Assembly: GCA_016234845.1 (NCBI GenBank)
Contig: JACRNP010000003.1
Span: 1-37,219 of the forward strand
Length of the DNA: 37,219 bases
DNA from: Deltaproteobacteria bacterium
Lineage (GTDB): Bacteria; Desulfobacterota; Deferrimicrobia; Deferrimicrobiales; Deferrimicrobiaceae
Reading direction: 5' to 3'
Shown: one piece after another, positions 8,061 to 16,815 of the stretch
Layout: each line of letters starts with the position of its first letter
Position numbering within the stretch: position 1 is the first letter of the stretch
The notes under the pieces: generated by a model
Databases searched by the model: none
The model's input: the letters and a program-made list of their open reading frames with translations, nothing else
What the model was told of the DNA's origin: nothing
Program-made: the position numbers and the translations under genes

Positions 8061-9415
8061 AGCGGGTGCTTCTGGTAAATCCTCATGAAACCAGGCAATC
8101 GGGCTTCACGAATCCGCCGATCGGACTTCTGTACCTTGCCGGGACGCTCCTTGAAAACGGTATCGACGTCCGGGTCGTGGACGGTTGCCTGGAAGGGAAG
8201 CAGGCCATACGGCGGGCGTTGGAGGAGTACGCGCCTACCCATGTGGGGATCACGGCGCTGACGCCGGGGCGTTTGCGTGCCGTGGAGATCGCCGATATGG
8301 CGAAGAACGTCGATCCCGCGATTACGGTCGTATTGGGAGGGGTACACCCCACGATCATGCATCGGCAGATGATGGAGCACTATCCGGCCATCGACTTCAT
8401 CGTTCTGGGCGAAGGGGAAAGGACATGTCTTGAGATCGTGCAGGGGGTCGATCCCTCGAACATACCGGGGATCGTCCATCGGAACGGGGACATCGTCGTG
8501 AAGACCCCCCCGCGGGAGATCCGCGCCGATCTCGACGACATCGCCTTTCCCGCGTGGCATCTCGTCGACCTCCGGAGATACCCTGCCATCGGCAGAGGGA
8601 CCGCGAACGGAGTGAAACTCCATGCGGAGCCGAGGATATCCATCGTGTTTTCGCGCGGTTGCAGCGGTCATTGCGATTTCTGCAGCACCTGGTGGATATG
8701 GAGGAAATGGCGTCATCGTTCGGCGGGCAACATGGTGAGGGAGATCGAGCTGCTGTATCACCGGTTCGGCGTACGGCACTTCTGTTTCGCCGATGACGCC
8801 ATGACCGTCGACCGGGAAGCGACTATCGAATTGTGCGATCTGATACTCGAGAAGGGACTGAAGATCGCGTTCCATGTGACCACGAGGACGGACTGCGTCG
8901 ATTCGGAAATGCTGCGCAAGCTGAAGATCGCCGGATGCTACAAGATCGCTTTCGGAATCGAAACGGCATCCCCCCGGCTGTTGGACAAAATGGGAAAAGC
9001 GAATGACGTGGAGACCTCGGAGAAGGCCATCCGCCTGGCAAAGGAGGCCGGAATCGCAGTGACGGCCCTCATGATCGTGGGGAATGTGGGGGAAACATGG
9101 GACACCATCCGGCAAAGCGAGGAGTTCCTGAAGAGGACCAAACCGGACGAGGTGGGATGCGCCGGAGGGCTGTGGATTTTTCCCGGCACGAAGTTGTATC
9201 GAAATTCAAGAACACAAGGTTTCATAGACGATGACTTCTGGCTTACGGATAACCCGTACAAGATATACACGATGGAGCACAGCCTCGAAGAGCTTTCAAG
9301 GATGGAACAGCGGCTATACGATTTCAACAGGAAGCACGGGTTGGCGGGAGTCGGCCAGTCGATCCGGAGCACGGTCGGCCGCTTCCTCCATGAAAGATTG
9401 GGGTTCATGGGATGA
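8057..9415 (+). CDS. B12-binding radical SAM protein (first of two)
   Basis: 452 residues; ATG 8057 overlaps the flippase stop (ATGA). Residues 1-140 are a cobalamin-binding-like Rossmann domain (VLLVNPHETRQSGFTNPPIGLLYLAGTL, VVLGGVHPTI, VLGEGE). The radical SAM domain has the [4Fe-4S] motif C202-x3-C206-x2-C209 in the phrase SRGCSGHCDFCST. This is the BchE/HpnP-like class B architecture, whose members methylate unactivated carbons or cyclise rings. The cobalamin-ligating DxHxxG is not evident, so B12 may bind base-off or the domain may be vestigial. In a glycan operon it may methylate a sugar or lipid carrier. Substrate unknown. It shares an RKWR...SA segment with the second copy at 14879. 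Confidence 0.85.
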   Translation: MKRVLLVNPHETRQSGFTNPPIGLLYLAGTLLENGIDVRVVDGCLEGKQAIRRALEEYAPTHVGITALTPGRLRAVEIADMAKNVDPAITVVLGGVHPTIMHRQMMEHYPAIDFIVLGEGERTCLEIVQGVDPSNIPGIVHRNGDIVVKTPPREIRADLDDIAFPAWHLVDLRRYPAIGRGTANGVKLHAEPRISIVFSRGCSGHCDFCSTWWIWRKWRHRSAGNMVREIELLYHRFGVRHFCFADDAMTVDREATIELCDLILEKGLKIAFHVTTRTDCVDSEMLRKLKIAGCYKIAFGIETASPRLLDKMGKANDVETSEKAIRLAKEAGIAVTALMIVGNVGETWDTIRQSEEFLKRTKPDEVGCAGGLWIFPGTKLYRNSRTQGFIDDDFWLTDNPYKIYTMEHSLEELSRMEQRLYDFNRKHGLAGVGQSIRSTVGRFLHERLGFMG

Positions 9416-10284
9416 CCTGTCCCGTGTGCAAGGGGGAATCCTTCTCCCTCTGGGCGAAAGCCGGGCCGTATACCATCGAGACGTGCGTTGCGTGCGGTCT
9501 CGGGATCACCTCGCCCTTTCCATCGGCCGGCGCCATTGCCGGGACGAACGAGGAGATCTACACGGTTGAAAACAGGATCAAGGCCTATCTGTCCAGGGTC
9601 GACGATTTCAAAAAGAGATACAGGAGATACCTCTCGAACATAAAACGTTTTCAAGAGGGGGGGAAGCTTCTCGATATCGGATGCAATATCGGCCTGTTTC
9701 TTACGGTCGCGCGCGAAGAAGGGTTTTCCGTCGCGGGTGTGGAATTGAACCGGGCGTGTGCCGATTATGCAAGGAACACCTTCGGGCTCGAGGTGTTTTC
9801 CGACGTTGTCGAAAAAGTCGGGTTCGCGAGCCACGGTTTCGATGTCGTGACCCTCTTCGACGTTCTCGAGCACGTGCCCGACATCGAAACGTTCCTTTCC
9901 GAAGTGAGGAGGATCCTCAAGCCCGGGGGCCTTCTCGTCGTCCAGTCGCCGAATCTCCACAGCCTCATGGCGTCGCTCACGAAGGGGGAATGGGTCTGGC
10001 TCAGCCCCCCGGACCACATCTACCACTTCACGCCGTCGACGCTCTCACGGCTCCTCGAGGCGAACGGCTTTGCGGTCAGGAAGCTGAGGACGTGGGAACC
10101 GGCGAAGGAGTTCGCCGACAACGTGATCGTGGCGCGCGTCGCCCATCCTTTCCTCCGGCGCCTCCTGCTGGCCGCCAACGACCTGACGCGGGCCCCGGCG
10201 CTGCCGCTGGCGGTCCTGCGAAGGATCCGGCGGGGCTCCCGCAGCGGCGCCCTGGTCGAGGTCTATGCCGCGAGGACTCCATAG
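9412..10284 (+). CDS. Class I SAM methyltransferase with N-terminal zinc ribbon
   Basis: 290 residues, ATG 9412 overlapping the radical SAM stop. C3, C6, C25 and C28 form a Cys4 knuckle at the extreme N-terminus (TCPVC...TCVACG). SAM motif I is LLDIGCNIG near 86-94, with VVTLFDVLEHVPD at motif II and RILKPGGLLVVQSPN at motif III. This is the Methyltransf_23 family, frequent in O-antigen and exopolysaccharide clusters, where members methylate sugar hydroxyls. The final substrate is unknown. A near relative lies at 11134, suggesting duplication and successive methylations. Confidence 0.88.
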   Translation: MTCPVCKGESFSLWAKAGPYTIETCVACGLGITSPFPSAGAIAGTNEEIYTVENRIKAYLSRVDDFKKRYRRYLSNIKRFQEGGKLLDIGCNIGLFLTVAREEGFSVAGVELNRACADYARNTFGLEVFSDVVEKVGFASHGFDVVTLFDVLEHVPDIETFLSEVRRILKPGGLLVVQSPNLHSLMASLTKGEWVWLSPPDHIYHFTPSTLSRLLEANGFAVRKLRTWEPAKEFADNVIVARVAHPFLRRLLLAANDLTRAPALPLAVLRRIRRGSRSGALVEVYAARTP

Positions 10285-10294
10285 GGGGCGAACC

Positions 10295-11137
10295 ATGCCG
10301 ACGATTTCCGCCATGATCCTTGCCCGGAACGAGGAGCGCAACCTCCGCAACTGCCTGGAGACGGTCCGGTGGTGCGACGAGATCGTCGTCGTAGACATGG
10401 ACAGCAGCGATGCCACGGCGAAGATCGCCAGGGAGTTCACGGACAAGGTCTTTTTCCACGAACAGGTGCCGGCCTTCGATACGGCGAAGAAATTCGGCGT
10501 CGAAAAAACGACCGGCGAGTGGATACTCCTCGTCGACGCGGATGAAATGATCCAGCGCCACCTTGCCGGGCGCCTTCGGGCCGAGTCGGAGAAAAATACG
10601 GCGGACATCGTCGAGATTCCGTTCAAGCACTACATTCTGGGAGACTGGGTCCGGCACGCCGGCTGGGGTTATACCCCCCTTCCCCGGTTCTTCCGAAGAG
10701 GGAAGGTTCACTTCACGGGAACGATCCACGGTTACATGCACAAGACGGAAGGAGCGAGGGTCCTTCGACTCGAATCCCGCGAAGAGAATTGCGTTTACCA
10801 TTTCAACTACGTCGACAGCGCCCATTTCGTGGAGAAACTGAACCGGTACACCACGGTGGAGGCGGAGCATCTGCACGAGCGCAAGGCCCGCTTTTCGTAC
10901 CGGAAACTCCTGCAGGCGGCATTGGGCGAGTTCTATGGCAGGTATGTCGCGGGAAGAGGATACAAGGAGGGAGTTCGCGGATTCTCCCTTTCCGTGATGA
11001 TGGCGTTCTATCGCGCTCTTACCCATATAAAGCTATGGGAAAAGGCGGAGTACGGGAATGAGCCGGTAGCCGCGAGGTATGAGAAGATCCGGGACGGACT
11101 GTTATCGGAATGGCGGAAGGGCGGACCGGGCGCATGA
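10295..11137 (+). CDS. Glycosyltransferase family 2, WaaE/KdtX-like
   Basis: 280 residues, start ATG 10295 after AGGGGGCG; the upstream ATG at 10265 is in the preceding gene. Motifs: ISAMILARNEERNLRNCLETVRWCDEIVVVDMDSSD, then LVDADE at residues 79-84 (DXD-type metal site), and GDWVRHAGWGYTPLPRFFRRGK. This pattern belongs to the WaaE/KdtX family of lipopolysaccharide-core beta-1,4-glucosyltransferases and relatives in exopolysaccharide clusters. It lies between two paralogous methyltransferases and is transcribed with them. Confidence 0.9.
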   Translation: MPTISAMILARNEERNLRNCLETVRWCDEIVVVDMDSSDATAKIAREFTDKVFFHEQVPAFDTAKKFGVEKTTGEWILLVDADEMIQRHLAGRLRAESEKNTADIVEIPFKHYILGDWVRHAGWGYTPLPRFFRRGKVHFTGTIHGYMHKTEGARVLRLESREENCVYHFNYVDSAHFVEKLNRYTTVEAEHLHERKARFSYRKLLQAALGEFYGRYVAGRGYKEGVRGFSLSVMMAFYRALTHIKLWEKAEYGNEPVAARYEKIRDGLLSEWRKGGPGA

Positions 11138-11994
11138 AATGCTTCCTGTGCGCCGAATCGAACGCCTTGCCGTATATGACCGCCGGCGTCCACGTGCTGG
11201 AGCGGTGCTCCGGCTGCGGCCTGGTGTACGTGGCGAACTTTTCCCCGGACGGCGTATCGTACAGGGGCGACGACTACTTTGTCCGGAAAAACGAGTACGT
11301 CCGGCATTGGGAGGAGTTCTGCGTCCATTTCGAGCGACTCCTCGACAAGATAGAACGCTTCAAACCGCAAGGTGTTCTGCTGGACGTGGGCGCAGGCGTG
11401 GGAATTCTCCTTCATGTCGCGGGACGACGCGGGTTCATCACCCGGGGAGTGGAAGTGTCGGAATGGGCCTCCGCCTACGCGAGGGACGAGAGGAAGCTCG
11501 ACGTTGTCGCGGGGACACTCGAGGAGGCCGCATTTCCCGATTCGCATTTCGACGTGATCGTCATCAACCACGTTCTCGAGCACGTCCCCGACCCGCTTTC
11601 CCTTCTTCGGGAAGCGCGGCGGATCCTGAAGGACGACGGAGTGATCGTTGCGGGCGTTCCCAACATCGGGAGCATCATGGCCGGCATCCTGCGGGAGAGG
11701 TGGCCATCGTTGCGGCCGGAAGAGCACATCTGGCATTTCAGCCCGATCACGCTTCGGCGGCTGATACGGAAAGCCGGTTTCCGGGAAGTCCACTTCGAAG
11801 CGCGCGACAATCACGTCGCGAGCGGGTGGGGACCGAAGGCGGTCGCAAGGCGCGTCATAAACGGCGCCTCGGTCCTCGCGGACCGCTCCGAGGCCATGCT
11901 CATCATCGCGATGAAACAGCTTTCTCCGGGCGTTCCGGGGAACGGGATGCGCCGCCAACAATGCGGTTGCCCGCGGGACAGCGTCGATGGATAA
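11134..11994 (+). CDS. Class I SAM methyltransferase with N-terminal zinc ribbon (paralog)
   Basis: 286 residues from ATG 11134, which overlaps the upstream stop (ATGA) and follows GAAGGGCGGA; ATG 11110 would give an eight-residue extension. C3, C6, C25 and C28 reproduce the Cys4 spacing of the methyltransferase at 9412. SAM motif LLDVGAGVG lies near 82-90, followed by VINHVLEHVPDPLSLLREARRILK and the C-terminal EEHIWHFSPITLRRLIRKAGF. It is a Methyltransf_23 family member, probably acting on a glycan or nucleotide sugar. The C-terminus (GCPRDSVDG) overlaps the next gene by 8 bp. Confidence 0.88.
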   Translation: MKCFLCAESNALPYMTAGVHVLERCSGCGLVYVANFSPDGVSYRGDDYFVRKNEYVRHWEEFCVHFERLLDKIERFKPQGVLLDVGAGVGILLHVAGRRGFITRGVEVSEWASAYARDERKLDVVAGTLEEAAFPDSHFDVIVINHVLEHVPDPLSLLREARRILKDDGVIVAGVPNIGSIMAGILRERWPSLRPEEHIWHFSPITLRRLIRKAGFREVHFEARDNHVASGWGPKAVARRVINGASVLADRSEAMLIIAMKQLSPGVPGNGMRRQQCGCPRDSVDG

Positions 11995-12997
11995 GGTGTA
12001 CATCGTCATCGTCAACTGGAACGGATGGAAGGACACGATAGAGTGCCTGGAAAGCGTATTCCGGAACGACTATGCGCCTTATCAAGTTGTCGTGTGCGAC
12101 AACGGATCCGACGATGATTCCCTGGAAAAGATAAGGAGCTGGGCGACGGGGAAACTGCTGAACGAGGTCCCGCCCGGGAATCCCCTGTATTCACTGTCGT
12201 TCCCTCCGGTTCCGAAGCCGATTCCCTTCGTCGAGCGCGGCCGCAACGATCCCGATGCGGTTTGCCCCGCAAACCGAAGCGACGCGAAACTCGTACTCAT
12301 CGACAACGGGTCGAACCTCGGTTTCGCCGGGGGGAACAACGTCGGCATCCGGTACGCGATGGAGCGGGATGATTTCAGCCACGTGTGGCTGCTGAACAAC
12401 GATGTGGTCGTAAAGCCGGACGCGCTTTTCCACCTGGTCCGGAGAATGAAGGAGAAAAAGGACGCGGGCATGTGCGGGTCGACCATCCCTTACTACGCCG
12501 CTCCGGATACCGTCTGGACGCTCGGAGGCGGCATCTATAACAAATGGCTTTCGAGATCCCGCAGCATAGCGAATATGGAACCGGTGCGCGGTGCGGCGTC
12601 CAGATTCGACGTGGAAGGATCTATGGATTATCTTGCGGGCGCGTCCATGCTGGTTTCACGCGCCTTTTTGCGGGAGGTGGGCCTGCTGAACGAAGAATAT
12701 TTCCTGTACTTCGAGGAACCGGATTGGGCATTGCGGGGGAAAGGGAAATTTTCTCTCGCTTACGCGCCGGATAGCGTCGTGTATCATAAAGTCGGCGCGA
12801 GCACAAATCTGATGAATGAGCCGGGCAGATCCGACAAATCCTTGAAGTTCCACGCGATGAAAAGCCAGTTGCTGTTTACGCGCAACTTCTTCCCTTTCTG
12901 TATTCCATTGGTCCTTGCCCGGTTCGTCGCCGATTTCTTCATTGAATCCCTGTATGACATCGCGTCGAGAAGGAAAACAAAGGCCGGATCGGCATGA
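11987..12997 (+). CDS. Glycosyltransferase family 2, rhamnosyltransferase-like (WbbL type)
   Basis: 336 residues. The start is VYIVIVNWNGWKDTIECLESV, then CDNGSDDDS, DNGSNLGFAGGNNVGIRYAM (a strong WbbL/RfbF signature) and the metal-binding LLNNDVVVKPDAL at 135-147. The acceptor-side motif FLYFEEPDWALRGK also fits. Between the first Asp motif and the DNGSNLGF block sits an unusually long insertion (about residues 55-100), rich in Pro and Asn, seen only in some family members. Base composition drops toward the 3' end. It probably adds a deoxyhexose to the growing repeat unit. Confidence 0.9.
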   Translation: MDKVYIVIVNWNGWKDTIECLESVFRNDYAPYQVVVCDNGSDDDSLEKIRSWATGKLLNEVPPGNPLYSLSFPPVPKPIPFVERGRNDPDAVCPANRSDAKLVLIDNGSNLGFAGGNNVGIRYAMERDDFSHVWLLNNDVVVKPDALFHLVRRMKEKKDAGMCGSTIPYYAAPDTVWTLGGGIYNKWLSRSRSIANMEPVRGAASRFDVEGSMDYLAGASMLVSRAFLREVGLLNEEYFLYFEEPDWALRGKGKFSLAYAPDSVVYHKVGASTNLMNEPGRSDKSLKFHAMKSQLLFTRNFFPFCIPLVLARFVADFFIESLYDIASRRKTKAGSA

Positions 12998-13038
12998 CGT
13001 ACGGAGTAAACCTTATTCCATAAAGCAGAGGAAATGTG

Positions 13039-13752
13039 ATGTCGGTGGAAATTCTGAAATCGAGACTGGACAATGCGGTTTCAAGGCGAGAGATGCATTC
13101 CCTCGGGATAGATTTCACCGCTCCGACCTGGAAACGCATCGCGCGGAAATACGGTTTGTTGGATGGCGTCAACGTCGGCGAATCCTCCAAGAGCTGGGAC
13201 GTTCTGAGGACGGTCAAATTCGTCAGGGACCGGCTGTCGCCGGATGCGCCCATTCTCGATATCGGAGCATACGCCTCGGAAGTCGTCTGCTCGCTCCATC
13301 GTCTCGGTTATGCGAATCTGACGGGAATCGATTTGAATCCGAACATCGTGAAAATGCCCTATGCCGACAAGGTACGGTACGTCACCGGAGATTTCCTGCA
13401 CATGCCGTTCGAGGAATCCTCATTCGAAGCCGTCACCGCGATTTCCGTCATAGAGCACGGTTTCCGGGACGAACCGCTGCTTGAAGAGCTGAAACGGGTC
13501 ATCAAGCCGGGAGGCTATTTCATGGCGTCCGTCGATTATTGGCCGGAAAAGATAGACACGGAAGGAATCCGCGCATTCGGGATGGAGTGGAAAATATTCT
13601 CGAAAAGCGAATTGACCCGATTCATCGACCTTTCGGGGAAATACGGATTTTCGCCGGTCGGGGAACTGGATTTCACCGCATCCGAGCCGACCGTTCGCTG
13701 GAACGGGGAGAGATACACTTTTGCATGGCTGGCCATCCGGAAAATTCGATGA
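13039..13752 (+). CDS. Class I SAM methyltransferase
   Basis: 237 residues from ATG 13039, preceded by GAGGA six bases upstream. The SAM-binding motif is ILDIGAYASEVV near residues 72-83, followed by GIDLNPN and AVTAISVIEHGF. LKRVIKPGGYFMASVDYW is the post-motif strand. Unlike the two zinc-ribbon methyltransferases it has no cysteine knuckle, so it is not a recent copy of them. The substrate is likely a sugar or amino sugar of the glycan. It lies in a noticeably AT-richer stretch than its surroundings. A 41-bp gap precedes it. Confidence 0.82.
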   Translation: MSVEILKSRLDNAVSRREMHSLGIDFTAPTWKRIARKYGLLDGVNVGESSKSWDVLRTVKFVRDRLSPDAPILDIGAYASEVVCSLHRLGYANLTGIDLNPNIVKMPYADKVRYVTGDFLHMPFEESSFEAVTAISVIEHGFRDEPLLEELKRVIKPGGYFMASVDYWPEKIDTEGIRAFGMEWKIFSKSELTRFIDLSGKYGFSPVGELDFTASEPTVRWNGERYTFAWLAIRKIR

Positions 13753-13784
13753 CGACCGTCCTGAACATTGCGGGATGATCGAGA

Positions 13785-14882
13785 ATGAAAGTCCTGCTGG
13801 TCTGCGGATCGTTCCCGCCGATGCGCTGCGGCGTGGGGGATTACACCTCCATGCTGGCCGATGCGCTTGGCCGGAAGGCGGGAGTCGACGTGGCGGTCCT
13901 CACCAGCAAGGGGGCGGCGCCTCCGCGTCCCGATGTGCCGTACCGGTTGCTGGCCTTGGAGGAAGGTTGGCGGTTCCCGGATCTCCCCGATACCGTGCGG
14001 GCCGTTCGCGAATGGTCCCCGGACGTCGTTCATTTCCAGTACCCGGCCAAGGGGTATGGCCCCCTCCAGTGGGTTCTCCCCTCCCTGTTTCGCGCCATGG
14101 GCTACCCCGTCTATCTCACCCTTCATGAATATTTCGGCGAACGGGACAAGGGGACCCGCCTGTCCGCGGCCCTCAATCTTCCCAACATCGTCGCGGCCCG
14201 CGGAATCGTGGTCACGCGCGAGGATTACGCGTCCCTGATCCCCCCTTCGTATGCCCGGGTCATGCGGAGAAGGCAAGTGAAGCACATCCCGATCGGCGCA
14301 AACGTCCATACCCGCGTCGTGGACGAGGCGGAACGGAAAGCCGTCCGGAACCGCTTCGCTCCTTCCCCATCCTCCCTGGTTTCCTATTTCGGCTTCGTCT
14401 CCCCAAACAAGGGTGTGGACGACATCTTCCGTATCGCCGATCCGGAGCGTCACCATATCGTCCTCATCGCCGAACTGGATCCGGCAGACCCTTTGCACGC
14501 GAGGATACTGTCCCTGGCCGACACGCCTCCCTGGAAGGGACGGGTATCGGTGACGGGGTTCCTGCCCGCGGACGAAGTCGCACGGATCCTCGCCTGCTCC
14601 GACTCGGTGCTCCTCCCGTTCCGAAACGGCTCCAGCCTCGGCAACGGGACGCTCCATGCGGCACTCTCCCAGGGAACGTTCACGCTTTCGACATCCCTCA
14701 CGCGGAGGGGCTACGACACCGCATGGAACGCCTATTTCGCCGCTCCCGGCGATATCCGCGACCTTTCCGACGCGCTCCTCCGCTACTCGGGGAGGCGCGT
14801 CCCGCGCCCTTCCGACTTCGTGGACAGGGAGTGGGACCGGATCGCGGAGGACCACGAACGCTTCTACCGGCGAACCGGATGA
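13785..14882 (+). CDS. Glycosyltransferase family 4
   Basis: 365 residues, ATG 13785 after a weak GA-rich site. The N-terminal GT-B domain starts KVLLVCGSFPPMRCGVGDYTSMLADAL, with the glycine-rich acceptor loop. The C-terminal half shows VSYFGFVSPNKGVDDIF and VTGFLPADEVARILACSDSVLLPFRNGSSLGNGTLHAALSQGTFTLST. In this last block the usual E-x7-E Glu pair is replaced, the second Glu position being occupied in the NGTLHAAL stretch, so donor handling may differ from classical GT4 enzymes. The stop overlaps the next start. Confidence 0.87.
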   Translation: MKVLLVCGSFPPMRCGVGDYTSMLADALGRKAGVDVAVLTSKGAAPPRPDVPYRLLALEEGWRFPDLPDTVRAVREWSPDVVHFQYPAKGYGPLQWVLPSLFRAMGYPVYLTLHEYFGERDKGTRLSAALNLPNIVAARGIVVTREDYASLIPPSYARVMRRRQVKHIPIGANVHTRVVDEAERKAVRNRFAPSPSSLVSYFGFVSPNKGVDDIFRIADPERHHIVLIAELDPADPLHARILSLADTPPWKGRVSVTGFLPADEVARILACSDSVLLPFRNGSSLGNGTLHAALSQGTFTLSTSLTRRGYDTAWNAYFAAPGDIRDLSDALLRYSGRRVPRPSDFVDREWDRIAEDHERFYRRTG

Positions 14883-16435
14883 AGACCGTCCTGATCCGGC
14901 CCCCCGCGACGTATCCGAGAGGGGCCGTCTCTCCTTCCGCCAACACGCCGGTCGGACTTCTCTGGATCGCGGCCGTGCTGGAAGAGCACGGTTTCCCGGT
15001 GGCGGTGATCGACGGGATGATCGATCCCGACCGCCCCGCTCGTCCGGTGGAAGGCGGAGGGCTCCATTTCGGGATGGGGTGGGAGGAGATGGCCCGCCGG
15101 GTGACGGCGGAAAAACCCCGGGTGGTCGGGATCAGCGCCCCGTTCTCCGCCCAGTTCGCCAACTCGCTCCGATGCGCGGCGCTCGTGAAGGACTTGTTTC
15201 CCGAGGCGCTCGTGGTCATGGGGGGGAACCACCCCACGATCCGCCCCGGGGACTGCTTCTCCGGCACAGGCGCAATCGACCTCGTCTGCCTCGGGGAAGG
15301 CGAGGAGGTCATGCTGGAGATCGTCCGAAGGAGGGCGCGCGGGGAATCCACGGACGATATCCCCGGAACGGCCATCCGCGACGGGAATTCCTTCCGGCGG
15401 AACGGATCGGGGCAGCCCATCGCGGATCTGGACTCCCTCCCGCTACCCGCCTACCACCTGATCGAACTGGAATGCTACTTCCGGCTCCACCGGCAGGGGT
15501 ATACCGACAGGACCGCATACCGCTACCCGGGATCGGAGCGGACGGTGTCGGTCGTCACCAGCCGGGGCTGTCCGTTCGACTGCGTCTTCTGCTCGATCCA
15601 CCTCCACATGGGAAGGAAGTGGCGCTCCCACTCGGCGGATTACGTCCGAAGGCATATCGACTTGCTGGCATCCAGGTACGGGGTCCGCCACATCCATTTC
15701 GAGGACGACAACATTTCCGCCAGTCCGGTCCGGTTCCGGCGAATCCTCGAGGATCTGAAGGGAGGGCATCCCGGGATCACATGGGATACGCCCAACGGGA
15801 TCCGGGTCGACACCCTTGACGAGGGAATCGTCGGGCTGTGCAAGGAAAGCGGGTGCACGTATCTCATATTCGGCGTGGAATCCGGGTGCCAACGGGTCCT
15901 GGACGAGGTCGTCGGGAAGCGGTTGAACCTCGCTGCCGTCACCGAGGCGGCCCGGTGGTGCGGCAAGGCGGAACTGAACGCGATGGCGTTCTACGTGATC
16001 GGTTTTCCGGGAGAGTCGATCGACGAAATGAGAGCCACCGCGGACTTCGCGATGGGGCTGATGCGCTCGTACGACGTCCAGCCGTTCCTGTTCGTCGCCA
16101 CTCCTCTGCCGGGTACCCGGCTGGAGAAGATCTGCCTGGACCGCGGTTTCCTCCGAAGACCTCTAGAACCCGAAGAGCTGGCCCGGATGACGCAGGGAAA
16201 CCTGTGCGTGGAAACGGACGAGTTCACCTTCGGCGACGTGTCCCGAATCGCAAGGGAACTGACCCGGGAAGTCGGGCGCACCTTCAAATGGAACGCCGCG
16301 AGGTTCTTCCTCCGGCATCCCGGAGCCTTTCCGCGCTTCCTCCGGGAAGCGGCCTGGCTTTCCCGGCAGTTGCCGCGGATGGAATCCGCCCACCGCATTC
16401 TGGAGTTCAAGATGTGCCTGATCCGGACGACTTGA
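14879..16435 (+). CDS. B12-binding radical SAM protein (second of two)
   Basis: 518 residues, ATG 14879 overlapping the GT4 stop (ATGA); a longer frame back to 14723 lies in that gene. The N-terminal B12-binding-type domain has VLIRPPATYPRG, NTPVGLLWIAAVLEEHGF, VVMGGNHPTI and LVCLGEGEE. The [4Fe-4S] motif is C231-x3-C235-x2-C238 in SRGCPFDCVFCSI. FEDDNISASPVRF and GVESGCQRVLDE are radical SAM strand motifs. The C-terminal ~120 residues are Arg/Phe-rich and unassigned. Family members rearrange or methylate carbon skeletons. It ends the rightward glycan operon and converges with the DUF2304 gene 38 bp away. Confidence 0.85.
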   Translation: MKTVLIRPPATYPRGAVSPSANTPVGLLWIAAVLEEHGFPVAVIDGMIDPDRPARPVEGGGLHFGMGWEEMARRVTAEKPRVVGISAPFSAQFANSLRCAALVKDLFPEALVVMGGNHPTIRPGDCFSGTGAIDLVCLGEGEEVMLEIVRRRARGESTDDIPGTAIRDGNSFRRNGSGQPIADLDSLPLPAYHLIELECYFRLHRQGYTDRTAYRYPGSERTVSVVTSRGCPFDCVFCSIHLHMGRKWRSHSADYVRRHIDLLASRYGVRHIHFEDDNISASPVRFRRILEDLKGGHPGITWDTPNGIRVDTLDEGIVGLCKESGCTYLIFGVESGCQRVLDEVVGKRLNLAAVTEAARWCGKAELNAMAFYVIGFPGESIDEMRATADFAMGLMRSYDVQPFLFVATPLPGTRLEKICLDRGFLRRPLEPEELARMTQGNLCVETDEFTFGDVSRIARELTREVGRTFKWNAARFFLRHPGAFPRFLREAAWLSRQLPRMESAHRILEFKMCLIRTT

Positions 16436-16437
16436 CG

Positions 16438-16469
16438 CGCCCGGGAGCGGTATTCCGGTTCGCCGGGCG
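16438..16469. terminator. Hairpin between convergent genes, possible bidirectional terminator
   Basis: CGCCCGG at 16438-16444 pairs with CCGGGCG at 16463-16469, leaving an 18-base loop that contains a smaller CGG/CCG stem. It lies between two converging coding regions. No T-run follows on either strand, so it is not a classical intrinsic terminator. Confidence 0.3.
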
Positions 16470-16473
16470 GGAG

Positions 16474-16815
16474 CTACGGGTCTCCTCCCAGACGGCTCTT
16501 CAGCATCGCCAGCTCCTGCGCCATCTTCTTGTTCATCTGGTGGAGTTTCGAGATGGCGATCGAGAAGTGGATGAGGATCAGCAGGATGAACAGGATGCCC
16601 ACGAGGAACAGGAAGGAGGGCGGGTAGGCGATGCCCGCCATGCGGGCGAGACGGTCCAGCCAGTCCTGTTTCACCGACAGGACCAGGATCAGTGCGCTGC
16701 CGAAAAGCCAGAGGATCGAATACTCCTCGCGCAGGCGGCGGCGGCGCACCATCTCCAGGATGTAGATGAGGAGGGTGGCGGAGGCGGCGATGGAGATCAC
16801 CGTTACCCGGCTCAT
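16474..16815 (-). CDS. DUF2304 small membrane protein
   Basis: 113 residues, ATG 16815 overlapping the glycosyltransferase stop. Three hydrophobic segments (about 3-22, 33-49 and 66-88) are followed by a charged helix (LHQMNKKMAQELAMLKSRL) likely to form a coiled coil in the cytoplasm. The motif EEYSILWLFGSALILVLS is the DUF2304 signature. The family is regularly found beside DPM1-like GT2 enzymes, as here, and may help them at the membrane much as GtrA proteins do; this role is not proven. Confidence 0.85.
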   Translation of the reverse strand: MSRVTVISIAASATLLIYILEMVRRRRLREEYSILWLFGSALILVLSVKQDWLDRLARMAGIAYPPSFLFLVGILFILLILIHFSIAISKLHQMNKKMAQELAMLKSRLGGDP

